This document shows positions 18,411 to 26,833 of a DNA stretch of 32,982 nt, one piece after another (the stretch's first letter is position 1; each line of letters begins with the position of its first letter). The stretch lies in assembly GCA_029863585.1 (NCBI GenBank), contig JAOTVC010000016.1, positions 1-32,982 on the forward strand, written 5' to 3'. The notes below the pieces were generated by a model. That model was not told where the DNA came from, did not search any database, and was given only the letters and a program-made list of their open reading frames with translations. A program made the position numbers and the translations under genes. Source of the stretch: Alphaproteobacteria bacterium (GTDB taxonomy: Bacteria > Pseudomonadota > Alphaproteobacteria > SMXQ01).

Positions 18411-19259
18411 CTATGGAATCAGGTCCATGTAGTGGTCCAGCTTGCCCTTCGTCCGTTTCGTGTAGCTCGCCTTCAGGAGGTTGTCCGGGTCGATATAGAA
18501 CACGTTCGGCCTGGTGCCTTCCTCGGGCAACAGGACGTTATCCGGGTTCTTCAGGCCGTGTTCCTGGACCAGCATCGAGACCTCGCTTTCGGGATCGTTG
18601 AGATCGCCGAAGACACGGGCCTTTCCCTGACAGGTGTTGACGCAGGCAGGTTCGATGCCATTGTCCAGCCGTTGCTTGCAGAAGTCGCACTTGTCGACTG
18701 CCTGCTTCTCGGGCTTCTTGCCGGCCTTCACGAAGGGATCGAAGGAGCGGACCCCGTAGGGGCAGCCGTCGATGCATTTGCCGCAGCCGATGCATAACTC
18801 CTTGTCGATCAGAATCAGGCCGTCGGGACGTTTGTAGGTTGCGCCGCCGCGGTAGCGGATCTTCTTTCCCTCCGGCGTCATGTAGGTCAGCCGCTCGCCC
18901 GGGTATTCCGGGCAAGCCTTCACGCAGGGCGGGACCTTGTCTTCTTCCTTGCCCTCACAATGGTTGCACATGATCGGTAGAAAGACCTTCTTCGTATCGG
19001 GGAAGGTGCCGTAGGTCCTTTCCTGAATCACGGTCCTGAAGCGTCCAAGAGACACGTCGTTCTCGGACTTGCAGGCCACGGTGCACGCCCTGCAGCCGAT
19101 ACATTTTCTGAGGTCCATGACCATGGCCCACCGCGGCGCCTTCGCGGCCGCTTCGGCGTTCCGGACCGGCGTCGCGAGGGCGGCCGTGCCGGCGGCTACC
19201 ACACCGGCGCCTTTGAGCATATCGCGCCGTCCGATCCGCGACTCTGTTGTTTCAGTCAT
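18411..19259 (-). CDS. Tat-exported 4x[4Fe-4S] ferredoxin subunit
   Basis: The protein has 282 residues. It has its own Tat leader (RIGRRDMLKGAG), which is less usual because partner subunits often travel by hitch-hiking. Sixteen Cys in four groups make four clusters: CIGCRACTVACK, CNHC with CVKAC, CIGCGKCIDGCPYG, and CDFC with CVNTC. This matches the electron-transfer subunit of DMSO-reductase-type enzymes (PhsB/TtrB/NrfC-like). It sits 28 bp before the catalytic-subunit start. It should pass electrons between that subunit and the multiheme cytochrome. Confidence 0.93.
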   Translation of the reverse strand: MTETTESRIGRRDMLKGAGVVAAGTAALATPVRNAEAAAKAPRWAMVMDLRKCIGCRACTVACKSENDVSLGRFRTVIQERTYGTFPDTKKVFLPIMCNHCEGKEEDKVPPCVKACPEYPGERLTYMTPEGKKIRYRGGATYKRPDGLILIDKELCIGCGKCIDGCPYGVRSFDPFVKAGKKPEKQAVDKCDFCKQRLDNGIEPACVNTCQGKARVFGDLNDPESEVSMLVQEHGLKNPDNVLLPEEGTRPNVFYIDPDNLLKASYTKRTKGKLDHYMDLIP

Positions 19260-19328
19260 ACCCAGTTCTCCTTTTCATTCCGTGGTACGCCAACCTGCAT
19301 TGCTCTGAAATCGTGCGTTTTTCTTTGT

Positions 19329-20834
19329 TCAGTTTCCGCTATCCAACAGATCGATGGTGTCTTCGAAGTTCGCGATCGCCTCGTCCAAAATCATGATCGC
19401 GTATTTCTTGTTGTGGACGCCGTTGCCGATCTGGACGATGCTCAGGAGTTCCTGGCCTGTCGCGATCATCTGCTGCGCCTCTTGCAGCTTGTCGGCGCCG
19501 AGCTTGTCCTCCGCCGCGGCCAGCGCTTCAAGAGCCTCGACTTCGAGTTCTTTGGTAAACCCGACCTCCCTTTCGAGCGTCTTCTTCCAGTCGTCGAGCA
19601 TCTTGCGATGTTCCGGCGTATGGCATTTCGCGCAGGTCTCAGCCGAACCGGTCTTCACCAGTTGGCCTTTGCTGTGCTTGGATTCGGTATGACAGCCGGC
19701 GCAGTTGGTCCTGACCGCGTTCATGAGACCAGCGACTGGCGAGATGTTTTCACTGACTCTCTGGCCCGCCAGGAGGATCCTCTGGAAGCGGTGCGTATCG
19801 CTGTGGCATTGGTTGCAGACGGGCTGCACCGCGTCGAGATAATCGGCCAGTGCGCCGTGCCGCGACGGCCGATGGCAGTCGAGACAGTCAGCCCGTCGGC
19901 CAGCCACGTGCTCATCGTGCATCAGTTTGCCGTCGCGTTCCTTCGCAGTCAGGGCGGCTGAAGCGCTGTGACAATCCAGACACTCGTCAATCTTCATTTC
20001 GTCGCTGACCGCGACCTCGTGCAGATGGCAGCTCTCGCAGGGCACGCCAGCAGTTTCGAGGGTCTGGTGGGTGATCGGCTTTTTGTCCCGGTCATCGACC
20101 GACAATTGTTGCTGTAGCGATTTGGTGGGAACCGTGTGGCACAGCGAGCACTTGCTGGGTCCCGTATTGAATCCCACGGCCGAACCATTCTTGAGTCCGC
20201 CGCCCGCCGTTTCACCAAAGCTGACTTTGATCGGCATTGGCGGACCGGCGATCAGCGTGTCTTCTCGGGGCGTTCCGGGCCTGAAGTGACACGCAAAACA
20301 GATTTCCTTCGGGGTCTCGAAATGTCGCGCCGCCGAATACTTCATATGGCACGTGTCGCAGAAAAGCTTCTGGCCCTTCAGCATCTCCTTCTCGAAATGC
20401 GCCTTGTGCTTGAACGTGCTTTTCTCGCCGTACTTTATCTCCTTGTCCTGGAATTTCTCGATCGCGTGACACCCCGACCGCAGGCAGGCCCCGTCCTTCA
20501 CGACGGTTCGAATCGGCATAGGCGCGTCGCGGTCGTACAGATATGCGGCGAGATGCCTGGCTGCCTGCATCTTCGCCTTGAACGTCCTTTTCCCGCCGGG
20601 AAGGAAGTGGCAATCGATGCAGCCGGCCTTCTTGTCCGGGTCACCATCCAGTGCATGGTGCTTGGATTTCTGCCAGGCAACGTACTGCTCGTTCATGATA
20701 TGGCAGCTGCCCCCGCAAAAAGAGTTTTGGGAGGTGTAGTATTCGGTCCCTTCCCACGCGCCCGCCAGAACCACGAGCACTGCAACAGGTGCGATGGCAA
20801 GGGCCTTCCAACCAAAGGAAAGGCTGATTTTCAC
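19329..20834 (-). CDS. membrane-anchored multiheme cytochrome c (10-12 haems), probable quinol-linked subunit
   Basis: The protein has 501 residues from a GTG at 20834. One N-terminal membrane helix (about 10-27) is followed by a NapC/NirT-like CGGSCHIM. I count ten CxxCH motifs plus C40-x3-CH and C117-x4-CH, so up to twelve haems. Motifs include CIDCH, CDTCH, CFACH, CSLCH, CESCH, two CLDCH, CNQCH, CAGCH and CAKCH. A helical C-terminal region of about 100 residues (from about 400) has no haem. No NrfD/PsrC protein is encoded nearby, so this protein is the likely link between the quinone pool and the ferredoxin subunit. It is the first gene of the structural operon. Confidence 0.92.
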   Translation of the reverse strand: MKISLSFGWKALAIAPVAVLVVLAGAWEGTEYYTSQNSFCGGSCHIMNEQYVAWQKSKHHALDGDPDKKAGCIDCHFLPGGKRTFKAKMQAARHLAAYLYDRDAPMPIRTVVKDGACLRSGCHAIEKFQDKEIKYGEKSTFKHKAHFEKEMLKGQKLFCDTCHMKYSAARHFETPKEICFACHFRPGTPREDTLIAGPPMPIKVSFGETAGGGLKNGSAVGFNTGPSKCSLCHTVPTKSLQQQLSVDDRDKKPITHQTLETAGVPCESCHLHEVAVSDEMKIDECLDCHSASAALTAKERDGKLMHDEHVAGRRADCLDCHRPSRHGALADYLDAVQPVCNQCHSDTHRFQRILLAGQRVSENISPVAGLMNAVRTNCAGCHTESKHSKGQLVKTGSAETCAKCHTPEHRKMLDDWKKTLEREVGFTKELEVEALEALAAAEDKLGADKLQEAQQMIATGQELLSIVQIGNGVHNKKYAIMILDEAIANFEDTIDLLDSGN

Positions 20835-21141
20835 CCCGAATTCACCTTCCTGTTCCGCTTTTCATTTCATGGCCGTCTGTCCGGCCTTGTTGCACGACCG
20901 CCACCCCATCGGGGGAACACGGGCCATCCCGCACATTTTGGTTGAGAACGCCCTGGACGGGGATCGCCTCTTGATCCGAGAGCCTGCCCAACCACCGGTA
21001 GCAGCCTGTGGGTACTGGCTGGCCGGTCGGTCAATCGTTTTCCTTGGTTGAGCACGTTTCATGCCAGGAAACGAGATCCGTTGTATGCCAATGAGTTACC
21101 CGGATTCCACCGATGCGATGGCCATCGTCGACGTGAAATAT

Positions 21142-21157
21142 GTCACCGAACGGTAAC
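21142..21157. promoter_or_regulatory. putative operator, copy 1 (near-palindromic 16-mer)
   Basis: The sequence GTCACCGAACGGTAAC differs from copy 2 at one position. Twelve of its 16 positions obey dyad symmetry. It lies about 310 bp upstream of the multiheme cytochrome start. Confidence 0.4.
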
Positions 21158-21180
21158 GAAGCGCTGAAACTCCGGCCTGA

Positions 21181-21194
21181 CGCGATAAATCGCG
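21181..21194. promoter_or_regulatory. 14-bp dyad CGCGAT-AA-ATCGCG
   Basis: Two perfect 6-bp arms surround AA. It sits between the two 16-mer operator candidates. Its role is unknown; it may bind another regulator. Confidence 0.3.
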
Positions 21195-21234
21195 ACAGGG
21201 CAAGAAGTTAATCCCGTAAGGGCAACTGCCGGAC

Positions 21235-21250
21235 GTCACCGATCGGTAAC
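21235..21250. promoter_or_regulatory. putative operator, copy 2 (near-palindromic 16-mer)
   Basis: The sequence GTCACCGATCGGTAAC is symmetrical at 14 of 16 positions. It lies 93 bp from copy 1, close to nine helical turns, as expected for cooperating sites of one dimeric regulator. Confidence 0.4.
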
Positions 21251-21406
21251 CGGGCCGGCATGTCATCGCAACTGGGCCGATTCAGATAATGGAGACTGGA
21301 GCCATGGCTCGCCGCATCGGGCACATCACTCAGTACCCGACCCTCTTAACGTGGCAGTACCATTGAATCCCTGCGGTTCCGGTAAATTGGCCGATTTTGT
21401 CCAAAA

Positions 21407-21458
21407 GCAAAACGTCTCTAACTCATTGAGTTAAAGTCGTTAATTTTGGTTTCAGGGG
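21407..21458. repeat. copy of the initiator-tRNA 3'-flank sequence (possible old attachment site)
   Basis: These 52 bp match 32411-32462 at about 42 positions, ungapped and in the same orientation. In the right copy this stretch is the terminator plus the last bases of the tRNA-fMet gene. Here the similarity stops inside what would be the tRNA. It contains TAACTCA-T-TGAGTTA, a perfect inverted repeat. Confidence 0.5.
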
Positions 21459-21494
21459 CCCGCAACCACCTTTGCTGAACTTATTTCAGGTGGG
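21448..21494. repeat. dispersed hairpin repeat, copy B
   Basis: This is the partner of the 47-bp repeat at 9197-9243. The stem is CTGAA-CTTAT-TTCAG (21475-21489). It differs from copy A by a compensating base-pair change in the stem. Confidence 0.6.
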
Positions 21495-21660
21495 TAAGGG
21501 AGGCTTCGTAAGACCGTAGCTCGCCCCGATGGCCAACCAGTATCGTCGATTATACTGCCCACCCATCTTGCCATCAGGAGCCTCATGGGGAGCCCGCCGA
21601 GCGGATCATTGACCATCGGCGTGGAAAGGCCGGCCGTTGCGTGGCAATGCCTACATTGAG

Positions 21661-22272
21661 TTAAAGCTTGTTGCGGCGTAACCCGGGGTCCTGCAACGTC
21701 GTATCTTGCCCCTGGGGTGGGTTGTCGACCGCTTCCTCCAGCGAGAATGTTTCGATCCATTCTTCGGGTGGACGCGCCGCTTCGCCACGGGCAACCTGAT
21801 CCAGACCCCAATAGATCTCGAGCCGGTGACCGTCGGGATCGGAAAATTCAACGGCAATCTGTACACCGGCCCTTCGACGGCCCTCATATGCTATCTCGAC
21901 GCCGTGTTCCTCTAAATGCGCACGCGCCGTGAATACTTCATCCAGTGTTGCGACCTCGAATGCCATATGGTGCAGCTCTCGAGATCGCGACTCTCCTTCC
22001 GCGCCGCCAACAAGGGCGATGCCGTGATGATCTTCGCTGAACCTCAGAAAAGCCATCCGACCTGGCATCATGCTATCTGGGTAGACATCTGAAACCTCGA
22101 AACCCATGACGCGGGTATAGAAATCGAGCGAGCGCTCAATGTCGGTTACCTTCAGGACCACATGCCCGATCTTGGTCACACGAAAAGGCGGGTCTTGAGT
22201 GGCTGGTTGGGTTTTGAGGCGCTGAATTTCATGCGATCTAAGCGCTTCGTAGTCAACGATACCGCGTGCCAT
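21661..22272 (-). CDS. VOC-family (glyoxalase/extradiol-dioxygenase fold) protein
   Basis: The protein has 203 residues, with GGAG seven bases before ATG 22272. A VOC module starts at about 34 (IGHVVLKVTDIERSLDFYTRVMGF). The likely metal ligands are the His of GHVVL, the His of ELHHMAF and the Glu of HRLEIYWG. This order resembles one half of type-I extradiol dioxygenases or small catechol-dioxygenase-like enzymes. It may cleave or isomerise an intermediate of the neighbouring catabolic pathway. It is read in the same direction as the TPP enzyme and transporter genes. The substrate is unknown. Confidence 0.85.
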   Translation of the reverse strand: MARGIVDYEALRSHEIQRLKTQPATQDPPFRVTKIGHVVLKVTDIERSLDFYTRVMGFEVSDVYPDSMMPGRMAFLRFSEDHHGIALVGGAEGESRSRELHHMAFEVATLDEVFTARAHLEEHGVEIAYEGRRRAGVQIAVEFSDPDGHRLEIYWGLDQVARGEAARPPEEWIETFSLEEAVDNPPQGQDTTLQDPGLRRNKL

Positions 22273-22350
22273 AACCGTTCTCCGATGACTCTCAAGTCAT
22301 TATTATCAGATGTCTTGGCGTCTCCGCCCAAACACATGCCAGATCACGTT

Positions 22351-22941
22351 TCAGCCGCCCGAGCCCCTGAGAACGGCGTCCCTGAATCTTGTCCGGCAGT
22401 CCGCCAGGTTCCAGTTCCGTTTCCAGTCGGATGGCGGGCCTGGCAAGACCCTGGCCCACAAGAATCTCGGGGCGGGGGATTCGGTCAGGAAGCGCGCGGC
22501 CGCTTCCAGTTCGTCCGGGCGGGAAATAGTCAATGTCGCGGGAATGCCTGCGCCCTGGGCCATCAATTCGAGATCGGTTCGCTCCGCGGTGTGGCCTTTT
22601 TGGCCTCCCGTTTCGCCATGCTGTCCATTGTCGATACAGATTATCGAGAGGTTTTGCGGCGCGGCCGATGCGACCGTTGCCAGACTCCCGATATTCATCA
22701 TCAACTCGCCATCGCCGGTAATGACCGCGATCTTCTTGTCCGGGGCGCAGAGCGCCATTCCCAGACCTATCGAGACGGCGGCGCCCATCGCCCCGCCCAT
22801 TGTGAAAAGGTTGTCACCTTCAGAGGTTAGCGCGGCAGCATCGCGCGATGCACCCGCGAGGCCCGAGACGATCAAATATTCGGAGTAGCTCGGAAGAATT
22901 TTCGGGAGAAGCTCGCGGCGATCCAATGATACGTCTACCAT
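22351..22941 (-). CDS. TPP-dependent decarboxylase, C-terminal (TPP-binding) subunit
   Basis: The protein has 196 residues. The TPP motif begins at GDGE (76-79) and ends about 26 residues later at DNGQHGETGGQ. The pattern is that of the beta subunit of sulfopyruvate decarboxylase (ComE) or the C-terminal half of phosphonopyruvate decarboxylase. ATG 22941 has AGGAAG upstream and lies 16 bp after the alpha-subunit stop. The substrate is probably a 2-oxo acid. Sulfopyruvate itself is not indicated by the neighbours, which are transport and aromatic-acid genes. Confidence 0.85.
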   Translation of the reverse strand: MVDVSLDRRELLPKILPSYSEYLIVSGLAGASRDAAALTSEGDNLFTMGGAMGAAVSIGLGMALCAPDKKIAVITGDGELMMNIGSLATVASAAPQNLSIICIDNGQHGETGGQKGHTAERTDLELMAQGAGIPATLTISRPDELEAAARFLTESPAPRFLWARVLPGPPSDWKRNWNLADCRTRFRDAVLRGSGG

Positions 22942-22957
22942 CTTCGTTTCTTCCTGT

Positions 22958-23479
22958 TCAAAAGGCCTTGGTGCCCAAAAAACGCTGCGACAGCACCAGG
23001 GCAACACCCTGGCCGCCTCTGAAACACGCCGATAGGGCCGCTCTCGTTGCGGCTTCCAACGCCTCTTCCGAATCAACGCGGAATATCATCAGCCCCATGG
23101 CATCCAGCACGGCATCGACCGCCTGGCCCATGGGATACTGCCAGGGGTTCATTTCGCCGTAATCGCCCCGCATCGTAACGATCAGAAAAACCGGAAACCG
23201 CCCGCCCTTGACCAGCGACAGGTGGTTCACGCAATTGCCGACCCCGGACGACTGCATGCAGACAACGCTTCGACCACCGACCAGATCCGCGCCTGCACAG
23301 ATTCCAACGCCTTCTTCTTCGGCCGAAAGAAGCACCGCACTGGTCTTGTTGTTCTGCTGGGCCAGTCGAATGAGCGCGGCGTTTCCCGCGTCAGGTACGT
23401 GGGTAAACAAGCTAACGCCCCCTTCAACCAACTGGGCAAACAGGTTCTGGGCCCAGCGTGGCTCCTTGGATTCCGTCAT
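22958..23479 (-). CDS. TPP-dependent decarboxylase, N-terminal (PYR-domain) subunit
   Basis: The protein has 173 residues and corresponds to the PYR domain of ThDP enzymes, ComD-like. It shows VLLSAEEEGVGICAGADLVGG, with the conserved Glu (54-56 region) that activates TPP, and MQSSGVGNCVNHLSL. Together with the next gene it makes a split decarboxylase whose active sites form between subunits. It lies 39 bp after the transporter gene. The specificity is unknown; candidates are oxo-acids formed by the pathway or imported by the adjacent transporter. Confidence 0.85.
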   Translation of the reverse strand: MTESKEPRWAQNLFAQLVEGGVSLFTHVPDAGNAALIRLAQQNNKTSAVLLSAEEEGVGICAGADLVGGRSVVCMQSSGVGNCVNHLSLVKGGRFPVFLIVTMRGDYGEMNPWQYPMGQAVDAVLDAMGLMIFRVDSEEALEAATRAALSACFRGGQGVALVLSQRFLGTKAF

Positions 23480-23518
23480 GTTAACTTCTTTCTAAGCCCA
23501 ATATGTTGAAGCGGTCGC

Positions 23519-25534
23519 TTATCCAAGCGGCCATGGCAGTCTGACAAATTCCTGGAGGAGTCCTGGGGGGAAATCGCGGTGAAGCGTGCCCGCCATTACC
23601 GTAATGAAAGCGATTCCGACTGAAGACAGAATCAGGACACGCGCCCAGCCGAGGCCCGCGCGCATACGCAGGAACGAGACGAAGAAAATCGAGAGCGCCA
23701 GCACAAAGCCCAGAAGCGACGATAGGAGAAGCAGGCCCGCGAACCAGGAAAGCGTCCTCCAGAGCCCGTGCTTACCCTCAAGATCGGCGCCGTCCGCCGC
23801 GCGGTCGGTGAAAATGGCGTCCGTCTCCGGCGCCCGCATCATCCGGATCAGAAGCAGCAGGCAGCAGACGAGAGTTACCGATGAAACTGTCACCGGGAAG
23901 ATCTTGTCACCGATCCGATGGATCATCATTGCGTTGACCCAGGCGACCATCAAATAGGCGGTCACGACCAGAAGGAAAGTCAGGGGTGCGCGTTTCTTGC
24001 CAATGGGAACTTCGCCTTCGGGCAGGATCTGCTTGGCCTGCCGGACGCCTATGATGATCGAGACGACGGTCAGGGCGAGGATCACCAGCACGATCGGCGA
24101 AGCGATATAGTCGAACCCGGCTTCCAGACTCTGCCGGAATTTCGCACCGGCGACCTGGTGGGCCATGTTGCTGAAGTTTTCAGCCTGATGGGACAGTACG
24201 AAGCCGATCAGGAAGGCCGGCCGCGACCAGTCAAACCTGCGCAGGAAGATTCCAAGAAGGCCAACCGCGAAAAGCGCGACCAGGTCGCCGAGCGATTGAC
24301 TCGACTGGAAGGCCGCAAACGAGATCATCATGAAAAGAAAGGGGCCGAGCAGGGTGAAGCGGATCGTGGTCAGGCGGGCGATAGGACCGGAAAGCACGAT
24401 GCAGAGACCCGCGCCGAAGACGTTGGCCAGGGCCAGCGACCAGACGATGGTGTAGGTGATATCCAGATCGTTCTGGATCATCTGCGGTCCCGCATCGTAG
24501 CCCAGTAGCGCGAGACCACCCAGAAATATCGCCATCGAGCCGCTGCCGGGGATGCCGAAGATCAGCGTTGGGACCAACCCGCCGCCTTCCTTGGCGTTGT
24601 TCGAAGATTCCGGGCCGATCACCCCGCGTATGTCACCTGAACCGAAGCGGCTTTTGTCCCTTGCCATTTGTACGGTGTGGCCATAGGCGATCCAATCCAC
24701 GACGGATCCGCCAAGGCCCGGAATAACGCCGACAATCACCCCGATGACAGAGCACCGGATCGACAGGAACAGATTGGACCACCAGTCGCGGATGCCTACC
24801 AACCAGCCCGCGCCGAGACCGCCCGACCTGGAAATCGACCTGTCATGCCGGAGAAGCGCCACGATCTCGGGAATCGCGAAAATGCCTAACCCGACGATCA
24901 CCAGCGTCAGTCCGTCGATCAGGTAGGGGACGTCGTAAGTCGACATCCGCAGGCTGCCGCCGGCGGCGGCCTCGCCGATTGTGCCCACCATCAGGCCGAG
25001 TCCCGCCGCCGCGACCCCTTTTATCGGGATGCGGCCGGCGAGGATCGCCACCATGGACAAGCCGAGAATCGTGATCATCAGCATCTCGGGCAGGCCGAAT
25101 GCCAGCACCAGGGGACGTGCGATCAGGATGAAGAATGTCAGGATGACAGCGCCGAACAGGCCTCCGAAAAGCGACGATGCGAAGGCCGCCGACAGCGCGC
25201 GCGCGGCTTCGCCCTTCTTCGCCAGCGGGAACCCGTCAAGCACCGTGGCCTGGCTGGCCGACGAGCCGGGGATCCCCATGAGGACCGATGAGAAAGTGTC
25301 CGACGTCGGGATTACCGCGACCAGCCCCACCATCATCGCGAGGCCGGAGACCGGCTCCATTCCGTAAATGAACGGCAGCACCAGCGACAGACCCGCGATA
25401 CCGCCGAGCCCGGGGAAAACCCCGACCGACATGCCCAGAAGGACGCCAAGCATCAGGAACATGATCTGCTGCGGATGGAAAATCAGCGAAAACGCATCTC
25501 CCAGCGCCGGCAGCGCGGTCAATAAGAGGTCCAT
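23519..25534 (-). CDS. TctA-TctB fused permease of a tripartite tricarboxylate-type transporter
   Basis: The protein has 671 residues. The first ~500 are a TctA large permease with the characteristic GVFPGLGG (about 38-45), GIPGSSASQAT, VIPGLGG and FGIPGSGSMA loops. The rest (from about 525) contains four to five further membrane helices with the spacing of the small TctB subunit. I used ATG 25534; the open frame continues 15 codons upstream without a membrane-protein character. The stop is close to the TPP-subunit gene. With the TctC protein it should import a carboxylate using an ion gradient. The fused small subunit is less common than separate genes. Confidence 0.9.
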   Translation of the reverse strand: MDLLLTALPALGDAFSLIFHPQQIMFLMLGVLLGMSVGVFPGLGGIAGLSLVLPFIYGMEPVSGLAMMVGLVAVIPTSDTFSSVLMGIPGSSASQATVLDGFPLAKKGEAARALSAAFASSLFGGLFGAVILTFFILIARPLVLAFGLPEMLMITILGLSMVAILAGRIPIKGVAAAGLGLMVGTIGEAAAGGSLRMSTYDVPYLIDGLTLVIVGLGIFAIPEIVALLRHDRSISRSGGLGAGWLVGIRDWWSNLFLSIRCSVIGVIVGVIPGLGGSVVDWIAYGHTVQMARDKSRFGSGDIRGVIGPESSNNAKEGGGLVPTLIFGIPGSGSMAIFLGGLALLGYDAGPQMIQNDLDITYTIVWSLALANVFGAGLCIVLSGPIARLTTIRFTLLGPFLFMMISFAAFQSSQSLGDLVALFAVGLLGIFLRRFDWSRPAFLIGFVLSHQAENFSNMAHQVAGAKFRQSLEAGFDYIASPIVLVILALTVVSIIIGVRQAKQILPEGEVPIGKKRAPLTFLLVVTAYLMVAWVNAMMIHRIGDKIFPVTVSSVTLVCCLLLLIRMMRAPETDAIFTDRAADGADLEGKHGLWRTLSWFAGLLLLSSLLGFVLALSIFFVSFLRMRAGLGWARVLILSSVGIAFITVMAGTLHRDFPPGLLQEFVRLPWPLG

Positions 25535-25565
25535 GGTCCGGCTCTTCGGAATTCCTTGGGAATAA

Positions 25566-25593
25566 TGCCCTCCGCGCATGGGCGCGGAGGGCA
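25566..25593 (-). other. perfect 12-bp stem-loop between tctC and tctAB
   Basis: TGCCCTCCGCGC and GCGCGGAGGGCA form a perfect stem with a 4-nt loop, between the binding-protein stop (25607) and the permease start (25534). Such intercistronic hairpins in binding-protein transporters usually keep the upstream mRNA more abundant. This is inferred from position. An incomplete T-rich tail (ATTATT) could allow partial termination. Confidence 0.75.
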
Positions 25594-25606
25594 GGTACAG
25601 TGCGGT

Positions 25607-26716
25607 TTATTCCAGCGAGACGCCGAAGCGCTCTTTCAGCCAGTTCTTGACATAGGCCTTGGCCTCCGGCGGCACGTCGGTACCGAGCTTCAACATTGTC
25701 ATGGCCGGCTTACCGGTCATTTGCGGGTAATCGCCGAGCACGGCCGCCGAGATCTTCGGAAAGTCGGGGCGCGCGATGATATCATCGAACGCCTTCTTGT
25801 ATGTCGCGATCGCCTCTTCGGGTGCGCCGTTGGGCAGGAAGACCATTTTCTGCGCCGGGAAGCCGGCAATGAAGAAGGCTTTCCAGGCTTCCCAGGCGTC
25901 GCCCGACGTCTTGCAACCTTTGGTCGCCTCGCAAACTTCCTTGAAACTAGGCATATCGGGGAAGGTCGGGTCGCGGACGATGTTGCCATCGGCGTCGAGA
26001 GCGCCCCATGTCATCATCGGCACGGCCTGGCCTGCTTCAACCAGTGGGACAACGCCCTTCAGATATGCCGACGAGGTCTGGTAATCGATGTTGGCTTCGC
26101 CGCGCTCGAACATCAGCCGGCCGTCACCGCGGCCCTTGATGCCGAAGACCGGCTCAACCTTCATACCCAGCATTTCCCATGCCAGAAGCGGCACGAGGTC
26201 CAGACCCGTTGCGTTCTGCGAACCCCAGATGAAATCGATTCCCTTCAGGTCGTCGGCGTCGCCGTCGAACTTCCTGGCGATATCGGGGGGCAGGTAGGCC
26301 ACGCCGCCGGTGCCGGAGGCGAGGACCACGTTCCAGTCCTTGTATTCGTACTTCACGCGCGGGTCGCCCAGAAGATACGGGAATTGCGTCGAACCCGACG
26401 AACCGAAGATCACCGTGCCGTCTTCGTATTCCTGCTGCTGGAACCAGTTCGCGCCCTTGGTCGAGCCAGCGCCCGGCATGTATTTCACGACAACGGTTGG
26501 CTTGCCCGGCAGCGCCTCGCTGAGGAGCGGCGCATAGAAGTTGGCCCATTTGGCCGATCCGCCTGATTCCGAAAACGGAATCACGAATTCGACAGTTTTG
26601 CCAGACAGATCAAGACTGTCTTGCGCCGCCGCCGCCGCCGAGAAGCCGATTGCGCCGAGACACGCTGCTGCAATGCACGCAGCCGCGCGGCATGTGGCCG
26701 TTTTGATGTTCTTCAT
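25607..26716 (-). CDS. TctC-type (Bug family) periplasmic substrate-binding protein
   Basis: The protein has 369 residues, with AGGGAG upstream of ATG 26716. A Sec signal peptide covers about 1-31 (ending in AAAAAQ). The mature protein has the family pattern of two lobes: VEFVIPFSESGGSAKW, VVKYMPGAGSTKGANW (about 76-91) and a GSSGSTQFPYLLG block. A C-terminal VPPEAKAYVKNWLKE ends it. It should deliver a carboxylic acid to the TctA-TctB permease encoded downstream. A decayed relative lies 118 bp upstream. Confidence 0.92.
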   Translation of the reverse strand: MKNIKTATCRAAACIAAACLGAIGFSAAAAAQDSLDLSGKTVEFVIPFSESGGSAKWANFYAPLLSEALPGKPTVVVKYMPGAGSTKGANWFQQQEYEDGTVIFGSSGSTQFPYLLGDPRVKYEYKDWNVVLASGTGGVAYLPPDIARKFDGDADDLKGIDFIWGSQNATGLDLVPLLAWEMLGMKVEPVFGIKGRGDGRLMFERGEANIDYQTSSAYLKGVVPLVEAGQAVPMMTWGALDADGNIVRDPTFPDMPSFKEVCEATKGCKTSGDAWEAWKAFFIAGFPAQKMVFLPNGAPEEAIATYKKAFDDIIARPDFPKISAAVLGDYPQMTGKPAMTMLKLGTDVPPEAKAYVKNWLKERFGVSLE

Positions 26717-26833
26717 TTTCGTTCTCCCTATCGTTTTGTTATAGCGTTCTTCCGTTGTTTCAGGCTCCGTTCAGCAATTTCGTTGGTTGTCCGGATGAAG
26801 ACTCGACTGACGGCCCTATGATCAATGGACATG

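Larger units (their letters stand above)
20835..21660. other. gene-free region upstream of the respiratory operon
   Basis: I see no convincing gene in these 826 bp. They contain two near-palindromic 16-mers (21142, 21235) with a 14-bp dyad between them (21181), a tRNA-flank-like sequence (21407-21458), a hairpin repeat (21448-21494), and an exact 13-bp repeat CATTGAGTTAAAG at 21424-21436 and 21654-21666. The promoter of the respiratory operon should lie in its left part. Only a poor GG-N10-GC match near 20892-20905 suggests a sigma-54 site. Confidence 0.6.

Noticed and set aside
20892-20905. GG-N10-GC on the minus strand 58 bp upstream of the multiheme cytochrome start, possible sigma-54 promoter
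   Set aside because: Only the invariant GG and GC fit; the flanking TGGCAC and TTGC consensus bases are mostly absent. Too weak to annotate.
21352-21366. TGGCAG-N5-TTGA on the plus strand, sigma-54-like
   Set aside because: The -12 GC is GA, and no plus-strand gene follows within 6 kb.
21452-21811. Minus-strand frame with a CRHCH haem-like motif
   Set aside because: It overlaps the end of the VOC gene and the repeat region, has no signal peptide or ribosome-binding site, and composition is not protein-like. The motif is probably chance.
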